Assembly: GCF_004283175.1 (NCBI RefSeq)
Contig: NZ_RXNW01000003.1
Span: 62,001-126,000, forward strand
Reading direction: 5' to 3'
Source: Legionella longbeachae
GTDB lineage: Bacteria > Pseudomonadota > Gammaproteobacteria > Legionellales > Legionellaceae
DNA length: 64,000 bases
Position numbers and translations under genes: made by a program. The notes under the pieces were generated by a model. It searched no databases, was not told where the DNA came from, and worked only from the letters and a program-made list of their open reading frames with translations. Below are positions 35,457 through 43,597 of the stretch, one piece after another; the stretch's first letter is position 1, and every line of letters starts with the position of its first letter.

Positions 35457-35864
35457 ATGAGAGTTATTAGTAAGATTTCGCTCGCAACACTAGTGGGGAT
35501 CTTGACAGTCTCAACGAGTGTATATTCCGATACACCTGACATTTCAGGATCATACCAATGTTCCTACCATGATCCGTTTTCTACCCCTAATGACGGTACA
35601 GAAACTATAGTTTTCAAAAAAAATGGAGATGTATACAAAATTTCAGGAATTCCCACCGGTAACGTATTTCCATATTATATTGGCAAGGGAGTAATGAATA
35701 AAAACATAAACAATGCTATTGGTTATATATTTTGGCAACCTAAGTCCCCAACTGTTACTACAGTTCAAATTTTTAATATTAAACCTGATGGTACTTTAGA
35801 TGGTTATTTTTCAGAAAGTAACAAAGATAAAGGGGGCACCGAGACGTGCACTAAGGCCAAGTAA
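35457..35864 (+). CDS. Small exported protein, tandem paralog A
   Basis: 135 residues with a Sec signal peptide (about 1-24, ending VYSDT). The mature part starts with SGSYQCSYHDPFS and ends KGGTETCTKAK, so two Cys pairs or a disulfide between N- and C-terminal ends are possible. The middle holds beta-strand-like stretches (TIVFKKNGDVYKISG, GKGVMNKNINNAIGYIFW). The next gene has the same plan: YQC near the start, a GxGVM turn, FW-P-K-P, a D-G-(T/S) turn, and ETCTK at the end. AAGGAGTT precedes the ATG. Unknown function, periplasmic or secreted. Confidence 0.75.
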   Translation: MRVISKISLATLVGILTVSTSVYSDTPDISGSYQCSYHDPFSTPNDGTETIVFKKNGDVYKISGIPTGNVFPYYIGKGVMNKNINNAIGYIFWQPKSPTVTTVQIFNIKPDGTLDGYFSESNKDKGGTETCTKAK

Positions 35865-35907
35865 CGAAGATACTCATATAGATAAGATATGAAAAAAGGA
35901 ATTTATT

Positions 35908-36378
35908 ATGAAAACTGTAATTAAGAGTGTTTATTTAGTTACCGCATTATCGCTATCTACTGTAACAACCTATGCAGATACTACGAGCACTCCGGCTAAT
36001 ACTAATACATCAACTAATAGCACTAGCCCCCCAACGAATACAAGTAATAATGCAACTCCTAACCCCCAAGGGGATTACCAATGTCAGCGGGCAGATGCTT
36101 CCAGTAATACGAGTACTTCTACTCTCTCAATAACTAAAGGAAATGATACGTATACTTTTGAATGGGATGATAATAATGGGGATCCTGTTCTTTATGGCAC
36201 TGGTGTTATGGTAGGAAGTTTACCCAATGCTATTTCAGTCTCATTTTGGGATCCTAAAAAACCTGATGCAATTGGAATTGAAGTGTTTGAGTTAAAGTCG
36301 GATGGTTCAATACAAGGTAATTGGACATTACAATCAGACAATAAGCTCGGCTCTGAAACGTGTACCAAGACGAAGTAA
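35908..36378 (+). CDS. Small exported protein, tandem paralog B with Thr/Asn/Ser-rich linker
   Basis: 156 residues; signal peptide about 1-23 (ending TYADT), then a low-complexity Thr/Ser/Asn/Pro linker of about 30 residues, then the domain shared with the preceding gene: DYQCQRAD, strands, YGTGVMVGSLPNAISVSFWDPKKP, DGSIQGNW and SETCTKTK. The linker is absent from paralog A. It lies 43 bases after paralog A with its own AAGGAA ribosome binding site. The two are probably cotranscribed. Function unknown. Confidence 0.75.
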   Translation: MKTVIKSVYLVTALSLSTVTTYADTTSTPANTNTSTNSTSPPTNTSNNATPNPQGDYQCQRADASSNTSTSTLSITKGNDTYTFEWDDNNGDPVLYGTGVMVGSLPNAISVSFWDPKKPDAIGIEVFELKSDGSIQGNWTLQSDNKLGSETCTKTK

Positions 36379-36444
36379 ATAATTTAAGACATTATGTTTT
36401 TTAGCCCAGAGAAACTAGCAGAAGCCTAAAATTTTGGGCTCTTG

Positions 36445-37869
36445 CTATGTTTCTAAAGTATAAGTTCCTGGGTATTTCATCAATGAAATATTTAGTACCT
36501 GAATCTGCATACTTCGGAAGTTAAGCAAGATGTCTGCTGATGTTTGGAATACGAAAAAAAACTGTTTTGAATTTTGAAATGAGGAAGATATTTTTTTGCT
36601 AAACATTAAACCGCAATTTTTCTGTGAATTATTTGGTTTAAAATAAGAATTCAAGGATACTAACCACTGCCGTAAAAAAGAAGACGAAAAAGCATAGCCA
36701 ATTCCAGCACCTAGTGATCCCATTCCCAACAGAGCACGATGTTCCGAAGACAAGGAAGGAAGTTTGATAGGGGATAAAAAAATACACGTGCTAAAGGCAA
36801 GCATCACATACTTATAGGCATTTAATCCTAGTTGGGCTCCTTGTATACATGTTGGTGTTCTGTGCATTATTTTTGATAATGCTTTCCTTTCCTTTTCTTG
36901 TTCTTCAAGCTTAGCGTTAAGATAAACTGAGAGGGTAGTGTATTCGTCTAAAAATGGCTCTTTATGATGCGGTTGAAGAATCAAATAATCACTTAACTGG
37001 GTGATGGAGTGATTCAAAAGATCAATTTCTTTTTCCAATATGGTTAATTCAACTTTTTTTTGAGTAATTAAGAACTCCTGCTGTAAGTTTATTTCTTCAT
37101 GAACCCGTATTGCTAAGGTTACCAAAAAATAAACACCACAAAAACTGGTAATTAATAGGAGCATGGAAGGTGAGCATGTCATTAAAGTTAACGACCCCAA
37201 ATAGGGATTGAGTCCGTCAATCAGACCCGATAAAACCGCTGCTAATAAGGAGCATGTTTTAGATGCAGTAGATTGCTTTGCTATTTTTCGACGCATACTT
37301 TCAATTTGCTGTGGGGATAAGAAGTTTAATTTTTCAAGATCGACAAGCAATTGTGCATTTACTTCTAACATCTCATGATATTGATGCGATTTACAACGTA
37401 TCCAGATACGATTGACAACAGATAGCCCACCTACAAAAAGCCCCATTGGAATAACTAGGTGTCTTATATCTTGAAATTCAAGAATATAGATTAAGTTTAG
37501 AGTACTGCTTATTCCTCGCAATGCGTTACTTAAGCTTTTCATACAGTCGCGGACGTAAGGCCAAAGCATGATGACTATTTTAAAAGGTTTTTTATCTTCT
37601 CGAATACTATAGTGTGTTATTAAAGAAGAGCTTATTGTACTAAAAATAATTAAGGTGGAAATTGATGCGCCAATAGGTGACTTTATCCATTCTTGCATTG
37701 CTTTTGTGGCTAAATCACTATTGGCCAGGGCTATGTCAAAACTGTATTTGATCATATTCAGAGAAAGTTTGCCATTCTCTATGCCCAGATACAGGGCATA
37801 AAGGTAACTCCATTGATGTGAGTTTTTGGTTGTTTTTTTAGTAGCAGAAAACGATGGCATTATAACCAA
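36445..37869 (-). CDS. Large membrane protein with central coiled coil, candidate effector
   Basis: A 474-residue protein with hydrophobic segments near 65-85, 125-165, 205-255 (two), 340-365 and 375-395 and a polar, Glu/Lys-rich coiled-coil-like stretch near 262-330 (EEINLQQEFLITQKKVELTI region). No catalytic motif is evident. It resembles in layout the 513-residue protein at 19834 and other Legionella-specific membrane proteins. The first ATG may be 37869 or 37860. The C-terminus lacks a strong E-block. Membrane topology is visible; a role in host-cell membranes is only inferred. Confidence 0.6.
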   Translation of the reverse strand: MVIMPSFSATKKTTKNSHQWSYLYALYLGIENGKLSLNMIKYSFDIALANSDLATKAMQEWIKSPIGASISTLIIFSTISSSLITHYSIREDKKPFKIVIMLWPYVRDCMKSLSNALRGISSTLNLIYILEFQDIRHLVIPMGLFVGGLSVVNRIWIRCKSHQYHEMLEVNAQLLVDLEKLNFLSPQQIESMRRKIAKQSTASKTCSLLAAVLSGLIDGLNPYLGSLTLMTCSPSMLLLITSFCGVYFLVTLAIRVHEEINLQQEFLITQKKVELTILEKEIDLLNHSITQLSDYLILQPHHKEPFLDEYTTLSVYLNAKLEEQEKERKALSKIMHRTPTCIQGAQLGLNAYKYVMLAFSTCIFLSPIKLPSLSSEHRALLGMGSLGAGIGYAFSSSFLRQWLVSLNSYFKPNNSQKNCGLMFSKKISSSFQNSKQFFFVFQTSADILLNFRSMQIQVLNISLMKYPGTYTLET

Positions 37870-37974
37870 GATTGCTGGCTTAGCGTTCTTGAACTATACC
37901 TATACACCAATTTAAGATCAATTATAAAATCATTTTGATTTTTTAAATATCTCATTGGCTATTACTTGATTAAT

Positions 37975-38568
37975 TTATAATTGATTTTTAATTTTATAGT
38001 AAATAATAGCAAGCGGCTCTCTAAGAAAGTGTCGGGAAAAATAGCTGTTTTTTTGCCAACAAAGACTTTGTATCGCAGGGGAACCGGAAACTTTAAGTCC
38101 CAGTTTTTGCGCTACAAGGATTGCTCTAGGTAAATGGAAAGGTTCAGTAACTAAAAGAATGGAATTAAATTTCTTTGCTGAAACTATTTTTTCAGAAAAC
38201 AAAAGATTTTCGTATGTAGATGCCGATGCGGATTCAAGCAGGATGTCCTGTTCTGAAACGCCTAGATGTAAGGCAATTTCTTTCATTACTTGTGCTTCAC
38301 TCGGCCCATTTTTGGTATCTTTTCCTCCGGAGAAAAGAAGCTTTGGTGCATAGTTTGCTTTATACAAATCAACCGCATGTTGTACTCGAGCTACAAGACA
38401 AGGATTGTATTTATCGCCATGATAACTCTTTGTGCCAAGAACTATAATGACATCGGCATGCTTTTTTTCATCTTTTTCTGCGTTTCTTATGATATATAAG
38501 GCTAGAGAAAAATAAATACCCGCAGATAAAATAAGAAAAAAAATAAATACTTGCATCAAAGTTTTCAT
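37975..38568 (-). CDS. YdcF/SanA-like DUF218 protein
   Basis: About 197 residues with one N-terminal membrane helix (about 3-24) and a DUF218 domain: ADVIIVLGTKSYHGDKYNP, RVQHAVDLYKANYAPKLLFSGG, GPSEAQVMKEIALHLGVSEQDI, ESASASTYENLLFS and LLVTEPFHLPRAILVAQKLG. Relatives (SanA, ElyC, YdcF) affect envelope barrier function and peptidoglycan lipid carrier use. The start at 38568 follows AGAGATC; upstream in-frame codons to 38655 read as non-family sequence. Confidence 0.85.
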   Translation of the reverse strand: MKTLMQVFIFFLILSAGIYFSLALYIIRNAEKDEKKHADVIIVLGTKSYHGDKYNPCLVARVQHAVDLYKANYAPKLLFSGGKDTKNGPSEAQVMKEIALHLGVSEQDILLESASASTYENLLFSEKIVSAKKFNSILLVTEPFHLPRAILVAQKLGLKVSGSPAIQSLCWQKNSYFSRHFLREPLAIIYYKIKNQL

Positions 38569-38784
38569 CAAGATCTCTAATAATTTATTATAATAGGGGT
38601 TATACCCTATCCAGCCAGTCCGAGAAGCAGGAAACTGATAATAAATAACTAACACATCCTAACTAAAATACAAGAAAATTTAATATTTATGACACACAAA
38701 TAGAGATTGTCAGCAATCTGGAAAACATAGTGCTCATGCTCGACATAAAAGATATTGTTGTATCTCTTATGTCGAAGCCATTGA

Positions 38785-39015
38785 TTAGTCATGATGATGA
38801 TATTGTGAATATGGCGTTCTATTTGGCACTACAATATAATTTCCAGGGGGAGACCATCGGTGAGCGTTTCTCCAGGAGTTTGAGTGGTGGTGGTGATGGT
38901 GAGGGAAAAATTTAAATCGTGGATGATGGCGGTGAGAATGATGATTTGCAAACGCTGAAGTGGAAAACGCAGCAGCGCATATGATTCCCAGCAGCAATAT
39001 TCTTTTTATAATCAT
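38785..39015 (-). CDS. His-rich small exported protein
   Basis: 76 residues. Residues 1-23 form a signal peptide (MIIKRILLLGIICAAAF core, SAFA cleavage). The mature peptide of about 53 residues contains 15 His, including a run of six and a terminal HHHD, with little hydrophobic content. Such peptides can buffer zinc, nickel or copper in the periplasm. An overlapping plus-strand frame is ignored because the minus-strand one has a proper signal peptide and AAGAGG-type upstream sequence. The metal link is inferred from composition. Confidence 0.68.
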   Translation of the reverse strand: MIIKRILLLGIICAAAFSTSAFANHHSHRHHPRFKFFPHHHHHHSNSWRNAHRWSPPGNYIVVPNRTPYSQYHHHD

Positions 39016-39184
39016 TTCTTATACCTCTTAGATTGTTATCCGATACCCAGTCTAAATAAGGAATGTAACAGAATTATAACAAGATGCTCTTAAATTGTAA
39101 CAAGAATGTTACAAAGTGAGTTTGAAGTCCTGGCTCAGTGATATAAGCTACTCTAAAACGTGCATTGTAAAAATAAGGGTAAAA

Positions 39185-39922
39185 ATGAAGAGTTTCTGGT
39201 GGGGTACATTTTATTTGTTACGTGGAATTCGTCATCTTTTTACCAAAGGGTTAAAACGTTTTATTATATTGCCTTTAGTAGTAAATTTTTTAATGTTTGC
39301 CGGGTTGTTCTATTTAATTTCTCATTATTTACTTCCTTACGCATATTATTATCTAAATCAATTGCCCTCGTGGCTAAGTTTTCTAAGTACTTTGTTCTTT
39401 ATAATTTTTATCCTGGGTTTTTTCTTAATGTTTCTATCACTGTTTACAGTAGTTTTTAATGTGGTAGCAGCTCCTTTAAATGGCTTATTAGCTGAGAAAA
39501 CACAAAACATCCTTTATGCTAGTTCTATTCCTGACATATCATTTTATCAAATGGCTCTTCGTAGTCTGCAAAGGCAAATGGAATTTCTTCGCTATTTTAT
39601 CCCTCGATTTTGTGGGGTTGGTATTTTATTTTTTGTCCCTTTCTTACAACCGATTTATCCTTTTATATGGTTTATTTTTAATGCATGGATGTTGAGCATC
39701 CAATATCAGGACTTTGCGATGGATAATAATTTAGTGGACTTTAAAGAAATGCGGCAGGAAATTAAGCGTAATAAAATGCGTTCATTAGGATTAGGATGTT
39801 CTATTAATCTGGCCAGTCTCATACCTGTCATTAATATTTTAGTCATGCCTGCTGCAGTGATTGCGAGTACTATTCTTTTCTGCGAAACACGAACCTTATC
39901 TTTTAAGATTAAGGCGTGTTGA
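39185..39922 (+). CDS. cysZ: CysZ/EI24-family membrane protein
   Basis: About 245 residues; EI24/CysZ domain with four main hydrophobic regions. Motifs: FLRGIRHL-type N-terminus (YLLRGIRHLFTKGLKRFIILP), FTVVFNVVAAPLNGLLAEK, the QRQMEFLRYFIPRF segment and AWMLSIQYQDFAMDNN followed by ending hydrophobic helices. CysZ mediates sulfate entry for cysteine synthesis in E. coli; in Legionella, where no adjacent cys genes are seen, the substrate is open. The start at 39185 has AAGGGT upstream. The last two residues and the stop come from a dispersed repeat head (GCGTGTTGA). Confidence 0.82.
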   Translation: MKSFWWGTFYLLRGIRHLFTKGLKRFIILPLVVNFLMFAGLFYLISHYLLPYAYYYLNQLPSWLSFLSTLFFIIFILGFFLMFLSLFTVVFNVVAAPLNGLLAEKTQNILYASSIPDISFYQMALRSLQRQMEFLRYFIPRFCGVGILFFVPFLQPIYPFIWFIFNAWMLSIQYQDFAMDNNLVDFKEMRQEIKRNKMRSLGLGCSINLASLIPVINILVMPAAVIASTILFCETRTLSFKIKAC

Positions 39923-39995
39923 CAATTTATCTCCACCACCTACGTACCGACTTGTTCGCAGCATCCAGGCGAGATTAATCAATGGTGAACTCGCC
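39913..39995 (+). repeat. Dispersed repeat with head GGCGTGTTGACAATTTATC, copy at the cysZ stop
   Basis: Head at 39913-39931 overlaps the last codons and TGA of the cysZ-like gene. It continues with CTCCACCACCTACG, shared in part with the copy at 45284-45342, and a hairpin GGCGAG...CTCGCC ends near 39995. The head matches copy 43549 at all 19 bases. Confidence 0.65.
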
Positions 39996-40031
39996 TTAGT
40001 AGTCTTGATAAAGATTCCAGCCCTCAAGTAA

Positions 40032-40068
40032 GTTCGATATAAATAATTACCATGTGTTTATATCGAAC
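40032..40068 (-). repeat. Dispersed palindrome GTTCGATATAAA...TTTATATCGAAC, copy 2
   Basis: Twelve-base perfect arms (40032-40043, 40057-40068) with a 13-base loop, followed by CCCACGTTA up to the stop of the quinone oxidoreductase-like gene. Related copy at 24062-24108. Probably a 3' end structure for the minus-strand gene. Confidence 0.6.
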
Positions 40069-40077
40069 CCACGTTAT

Positions 40078-41070
40078 TTAGTATGCCTGGACAACAACTT
40101 TGCCCATTGCTTTTCCTGACTCAAGTAAAGCATGTGCTTTATCTATATTTTCAAAATAAAAAAGATGCGGGTCTATCAGTGGCTTCAAATAACCCTCATC
40201 CACAAGGCTTGCAATTTGTTTTAGTATCATCCCATGGCGTTCACGTTGTACATTATGAAGTAAAGGAATTAACATAAAAACAGCATGCAGACTGGCAGAT
40301 TTTGCATGCAAAGGTGAAAGATCATATAGAGCAGCAGATTGAATACTGATGACATTCCCATAGAGAGCGACTGCAGCTAATGATTGATTCAGGTTGTCGC
40401 CTCCCACAGTGTCAAAAACCACATCAAATCCTACTCCACTAGTCAATCGCCCTACGTATTCTTGAACCGATTCATCTCGATAATTAATTGCTTCTTTGGC
40501 CCCCAGCGATTTTGCAATTTCTGCTTTATTCTGCGAAGATACCGTAGTGTATACTTCAGCCCCAGCCCATTTTGCTAACTGAATAGCAATATGTCCTACA
40601 CCACCTATCCCGGCATGGATTAATACTTTTTGTCCTGGTTTAATTTTTATTTTTTCAAACAATGCTTCCCAAGCGGTGATCGTCACTAAAGGTAATGCAG
40701 CTGCTTCTACCATGCTCAGTGTCTTAGGTTTTTTAGCGATTAATCGTGCATCAACAAGCATATATTCGGCTAATGCGCCACTTTCATCTTTAAACCCCCC
40801 GGCGCATCCATAAACTTCATCACCTACTGAAAATTCAGTAACATTGGGGCCAACCTCTTCAATAATGCCGGATACATCACTATGCAAAATTGCTGGGAAT
40901 GGAGGAGAAATTTGACTGTATTTTCCGGAACGTACCTTGCAATCGACAGGATTAACACTAGTCGCTTCTACACGAATTAGAACATAGCCAGGTTTAACGG
41001 TGGGTTTGGGAAGTTCAATTGTTTCAAAAACGGAACAATCACCAAAAGAGGATATTGCTTGTGCTTTCAT
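40078..41070 (-). CDS. NADPH-dependent quinone oxidoreductase-like MDR protein
   Basis: 330 residues of the medium-chain dehydrogenase/reductase superfamily, zinc-free quinone reductase branch. GroES-like N-terminal domain (VEATSVNPVDCKVRSG, HSDVSGIIEEVGPNV, GDEVYG), then the Rossmann domain AGIGGVGHIAIQLAKW with the AGxGGVG nucleotide motif and GAKEAINYRDE. No structural zinc Cys cluster. It may reduce quinones or alpha,beta-unsaturated carbonyls. A typical gene of this group is monocistronic, as here; an MDR promoter likely lies in the 137 bases shared with the divergent gene. Confidence 0.92.
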   Translation of the reverse strand: MKAQAISSFGDCSVFETIELPKPTVKPGYVLIRVEATSVNPVDCKVRSGKYSQISPPFPAILHSDVSGIIEEVGPNVTEFSVGDEVYGCAGGFKDESGALAEYMLVDARLIAKKPKTLSMVEAAALPLVTITAWEALFEKIKIKPGQKVLIHAGIGGVGHIAIQLAKWAGAEVYTTVSSQNKAEIAKSLGAKEAINYRDESVQEYVGRLTSGVGFDVVFDTVGGDNLNQSLAAVALYGNVISIQSAALYDLSPLHAKSASLHAVFMLIPLLHNVQRERHGMILKQIASLVDEGYLKPLIDPHLFYFENIDKAHALLESGKAMGKVVVQAY

Positions 41071-41207
41071 AGTGTTCTCCTAACTCAATGCACTAGTCAT
41101 TGATGCATTTTAAAAAATTCATCGAATAAATTACAGCAAGATTAGAGATTATCACTTGTGTGTTTATAGAGTAAAATATTTTATGTGTCTCAAGTTAAGG
41201 AATAGCG

Positions 41208-42272
41208 ATGTGGCGTGCGAAATTAGCTGAGAAAATAGGTATAAAATATCCAATTATCCAAGCGCCTATGGCGGGTGGTGCGACTACCCCAGAGTTAGTT
41301 GCCGGAGTAAGTAACGCAGGTGGTTTAGGTTCGTTGGGAGCAGGATATATGTCGCCGACGGATATTAGGTCTGCGATAAGAAAAATTCGTGAATTAACGG
41401 CCAATCCTTTCGCAGTCAATCTGTTTATCCCGGAACACAATCAAGTTACGCCAAGTCAAATGCATAAGGCGTGTTGCGATATTCAACAATCTTGCATCGA
41501 GCTCAATTTAGAAATTAAACCCGTTGTACAGCCTTACGCACCTTCCTTTTCAGAACAATTAAAAGTGCTTATCGAAGAAAAGATTCCAGTTTTTAGTTAC
41601 GCGTTCGGTTTATTGGATTTAGCATGGATTTCACAATTTAAAAAAAATCATACAATTTTAATGGGTACTGCTACCAATCTCGAAGAAGCTTATGAGCTTG
41701 AAAAAAGTGGTATTGACGCCCTTGTTGCTCAAGGATGTGAAGCTGGTGGACACCGAGGAACTTTTTTAGGTAAGGCTGAAGATTCATTAATTGGTTTATT
41801 CAGTCTATTACCTCAATTGGTTGATAAACTTAAAATTCCTGTTATTGCGGCAGGTGGTATTATGGATGGAAGGGGTATTATTGCTGCTACTGATTTAGGT
41901 GCAGACGGAGTTCAAATGGGTACTGCATTTCTTACATGCCCTGAATCAGGAATACCTGATTCATACAAACATACTTTATTAGCTCAATTTCAAGACAACA
42001 CTGTATTAACACGCGCTTTTTCTGGGAAATTAGCACGAGGAATACGTAATAAATTTATCGAACGTATGGATGAGAAGAAAACTAATATTCTTAGCTATCC
42101 TATTCAAAATGCTCTAACCACAACAATGCGAAAAAAAGCAAAGGAAGAGCAACACATTGATTTTATGTCCATGTGGTCCGGACAATCAGCACAATTATGC
42201 AGAAACCTAAGTGCGAGTGAATTGATAAATACGTTGCTCATTGAGGTAGAATCCCTGAAATTAAAGCATTAG
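41208..42272 (+). CDS. Nitronate monooxygenase (2-nitropropane dioxygenase family)
   Basis: A 354-residue FMN TIM-barrel protein. Family motifs: YPIIQAPMAGGATTPELVAGVSNAG at the N-terminus, NLFIPE, the signature CEAGGHRG with the His considered the catalytic base, VIAAGGIMDGRGI and the phosphate-binding GADGVQMGTAFL. The class oxidises alkyl nitronates such as propionate-3-nitronate. AAGTTAAGGAATAG upstream gives a fair ribosome binding site. It is divergent from the MDR gene and ends before a GC-rich hairpin. Confidence 0.93.
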   Translation: MWRAKLAEKIGIKYPIIQAPMAGGATTPELVAGVSNAGGLGSLGAGYMSPTDIRSAIRKIRELTANPFAVNLFIPEHNQVTPSQMHKACCDIQQSCIELNLEIKPVVQPYAPSFSEQLKVLIEEKIPVFSYAFGLLDLAWISQFKKNHTILMGTATNLEEAYELEKSGIDALVAQGCEAGGHRGTFLGKAEDSLIGLFSLLPQLVDKLKIPVIAAGGIMDGRGIIAATDLGADGVQMGTAFLTCPESGIPDSYKHTLLAQFQDNTVLTRAFSGKLARGIRNKFIERMDEKKTNILSYPIQNALTTTMRKKAKEEQHIDFMSMWSGQSAQLCRNLSASELINTLLIEVESLKLKH

Positions 42273-42311
42273 CGAGCAAATCTTAATAAGTTTATTAATG
42301 GTAATTATAAT

Positions 42312-42331
42312 CCCCGGCTAACAGGCCGGGG
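42312..42331. terminator. GC-rich hairpin between convergent genes
   Basis: Seven-base all-G/C arms CCCCGGC / GCCGGGG (42312-42318, 42325-42331) with a TAACAG loop, in an otherwise AT-rich sequence, between the stops of the nitronate monooxygenase gene and the opposite TPR-like gene. It is likely a shared terminator although the U tract is weak. Confidence 0.6.
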
Positions 42332-42344
42332 TATGACTTAGGCT

Positions 42345-43436
42345 TTATAGAGACATACTATAGTCATTCTCTTCTTCCTCGTTTGTTTCATTAAAAGAAC
42401 CAAACTGTGGTGTGGCGTCATAGGTGCTTTCTCTAAATCTATGATCAAAAAATCCCATTCTTTGACTAGTTGTCGTTACAGATGGCTGTTCGACTTGATG
42501 TGAGGATGAGAATGAATGAGAGTGCGAAGAGCCAGGCTTATTTTGTAAGTATTCTATTTGTTGCGTCAGACTTTGAATAATTTGCAGGTCGCTTTCTTTG
42601 GGTAATTTGATTGCATTGAGCGTTTTAATTGCCTGTTGATAGGTGGTAATCGCATTCGAAATTTGTTTATTCTGGATTTGGGATTTGGCTAAATTTAAAA
42701 ACTGCATTGCCATTCCGCGATAAGCACTATCACTGGGCGTTTCATTTAATGAAATCGGACTAAAAGTTGGTGGTTCTGCGGTCAAGGACAATTGGGATAA
42801 CATATTTTCTAGACTGCGATCAAATTGCTGTATTTCACTAAGAGATATGCTTTCAAATTGATTGAAAAGTGCTTGCTCTTGTTGTCTTTCAACTTGTCTT
42901 TCACCCAGTAAATGTTCATGATTCATAAATTTAGCGGATTTTAAGTATGATTTTGTGGATAATTTTTTTTCATAATAAGCATGAAACTCTTTGAAATGAG
43001 TCACCGGATCACCAATTTTTTGTTCTTCAGGTGTTTTATACCGAATTAATCCAAATGCTTTTATTGCATTAGCCATTGCCTCATCTCCGGCAACTTGATT
43101 CATCATTTCATAACAAGCATCAGCCAAATCAATATATAATTCAGTTAAGTTTCGATATGAATCATCATCTAATGACGTCTGTACGAGTTGGTTTATCGCT
43201 GCTACATAACACTCGCCCGCATTTGCATAATCTTTTGAATTAAAAAAGAGAGTGGCAAGATTATAGTAAGCACTAACAATGGCTTTAATATCTGCAACGC
43301 TTTTATTGGAAATTTGCAGAAATAAATTAATTCCATTTTGGTACTCGGTTATTGCTTCCTTTTGAGAAAAATATCGTTCTAGATTTTTAGCATTGGCGAT
43401 TTTCTGCTTCGCATTTTTTCTCTTTTCTTCATCCAT
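42345..43436 (-). CDS. TPR/SNAP-like helical-repeat protein with acidic C-terminal tail, candidate Dot/Icm substrate
   Basis: About 363 residues. Helical hairpin repeats resembling TPR/alpha-SNAP occur at about 14-140 (SAYYNLATLFFNSKDYANAGECYVAAI, ELYIDLADACYEMMNQ) and again near 235-275 (AMQFLNLAKSQIQNKQISNAITTYQQAIKTL). The tail is Ser/His-rich, then ends with NETNEEEENDYSMSL, an E-block-like acidic patch of the kind that favours Dot/Icm translocation. The ATG at 43436 is preferred because GGAG lies six bases upstream, inside an earlier ATG at 43448. Host-trafficking function is a guess from the fold. Confidence 0.7.
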   Translation of the reverse strand: MDEEKRKNAKQKIANAKNLERYFSQKEAITEYQNGINLFLQISNKSVADIKAIVSAYYNLATLFFNSKDYANAGECYVAAINQLVQTSLDDDSYRNLTELYIDLADACYEMMNQVAGDEAMANAIKAFGLIRYKTPEEQKIGDPVTHFKEFHAYYEKKLSTKSYLKSAKFMNHEHLLGERQVERQQEQALFNQFESISLSEIQQFDRSLENMLSQLSLTAEPPTFSPISLNETPSDSAYRGMAMQFLNLAKSQIQNKQISNAITTYQQAIKTLNAIKLPKESDLQIIQSLTQQIEYLQNKPGSSHSHSFSSSHQVEQPSVTTTSQRMGFFDHRFRESTYDATPQFGSFNETNEEEENDYSMSL

Positions 43437-43548
43437 TATGTACTCCATTAACTATTAAATTTGAGAACCCAAAGTACCATATACGCCAAAAAGAAAACAA
43501 TATTTCTAGAGCATTGTTTTATGGTTTGATTTCAAAAGAAACAAGTAG

Positions 43549-43597
43549 GGCGTGTTGACAATTTATCCCCCGCCTACGTGCGGCGGCATCGAGCCGC
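43549..43597 (+). repeat. Dispersed repeat with head GGCGTGTTGACAATTTATC, copy beside GIY-YIG remnant
   Basis: Head at 43549-43567 is identical over 19 bases to the copy at 39913. It is followed by CCGCCTACGT and a hairpin GGCGGC/GCCGCC-type (43580-43597). The 3' end of the decayed GIY-YIG frame lies inside it. Confidence 0.65.

Noticed and set aside
36403-36440. AGCCCA...TGGGCT pairing after the tandem exported paralogs
   Set aside because: Only six base pairs with a 26-base loop and no U tract; not convincing as a terminator.
38730-38915. Plus-strand frame opposite the His-rich gene
   Set aside because: Antisense to a gene with a clear signal peptide; no ribosome binding site.
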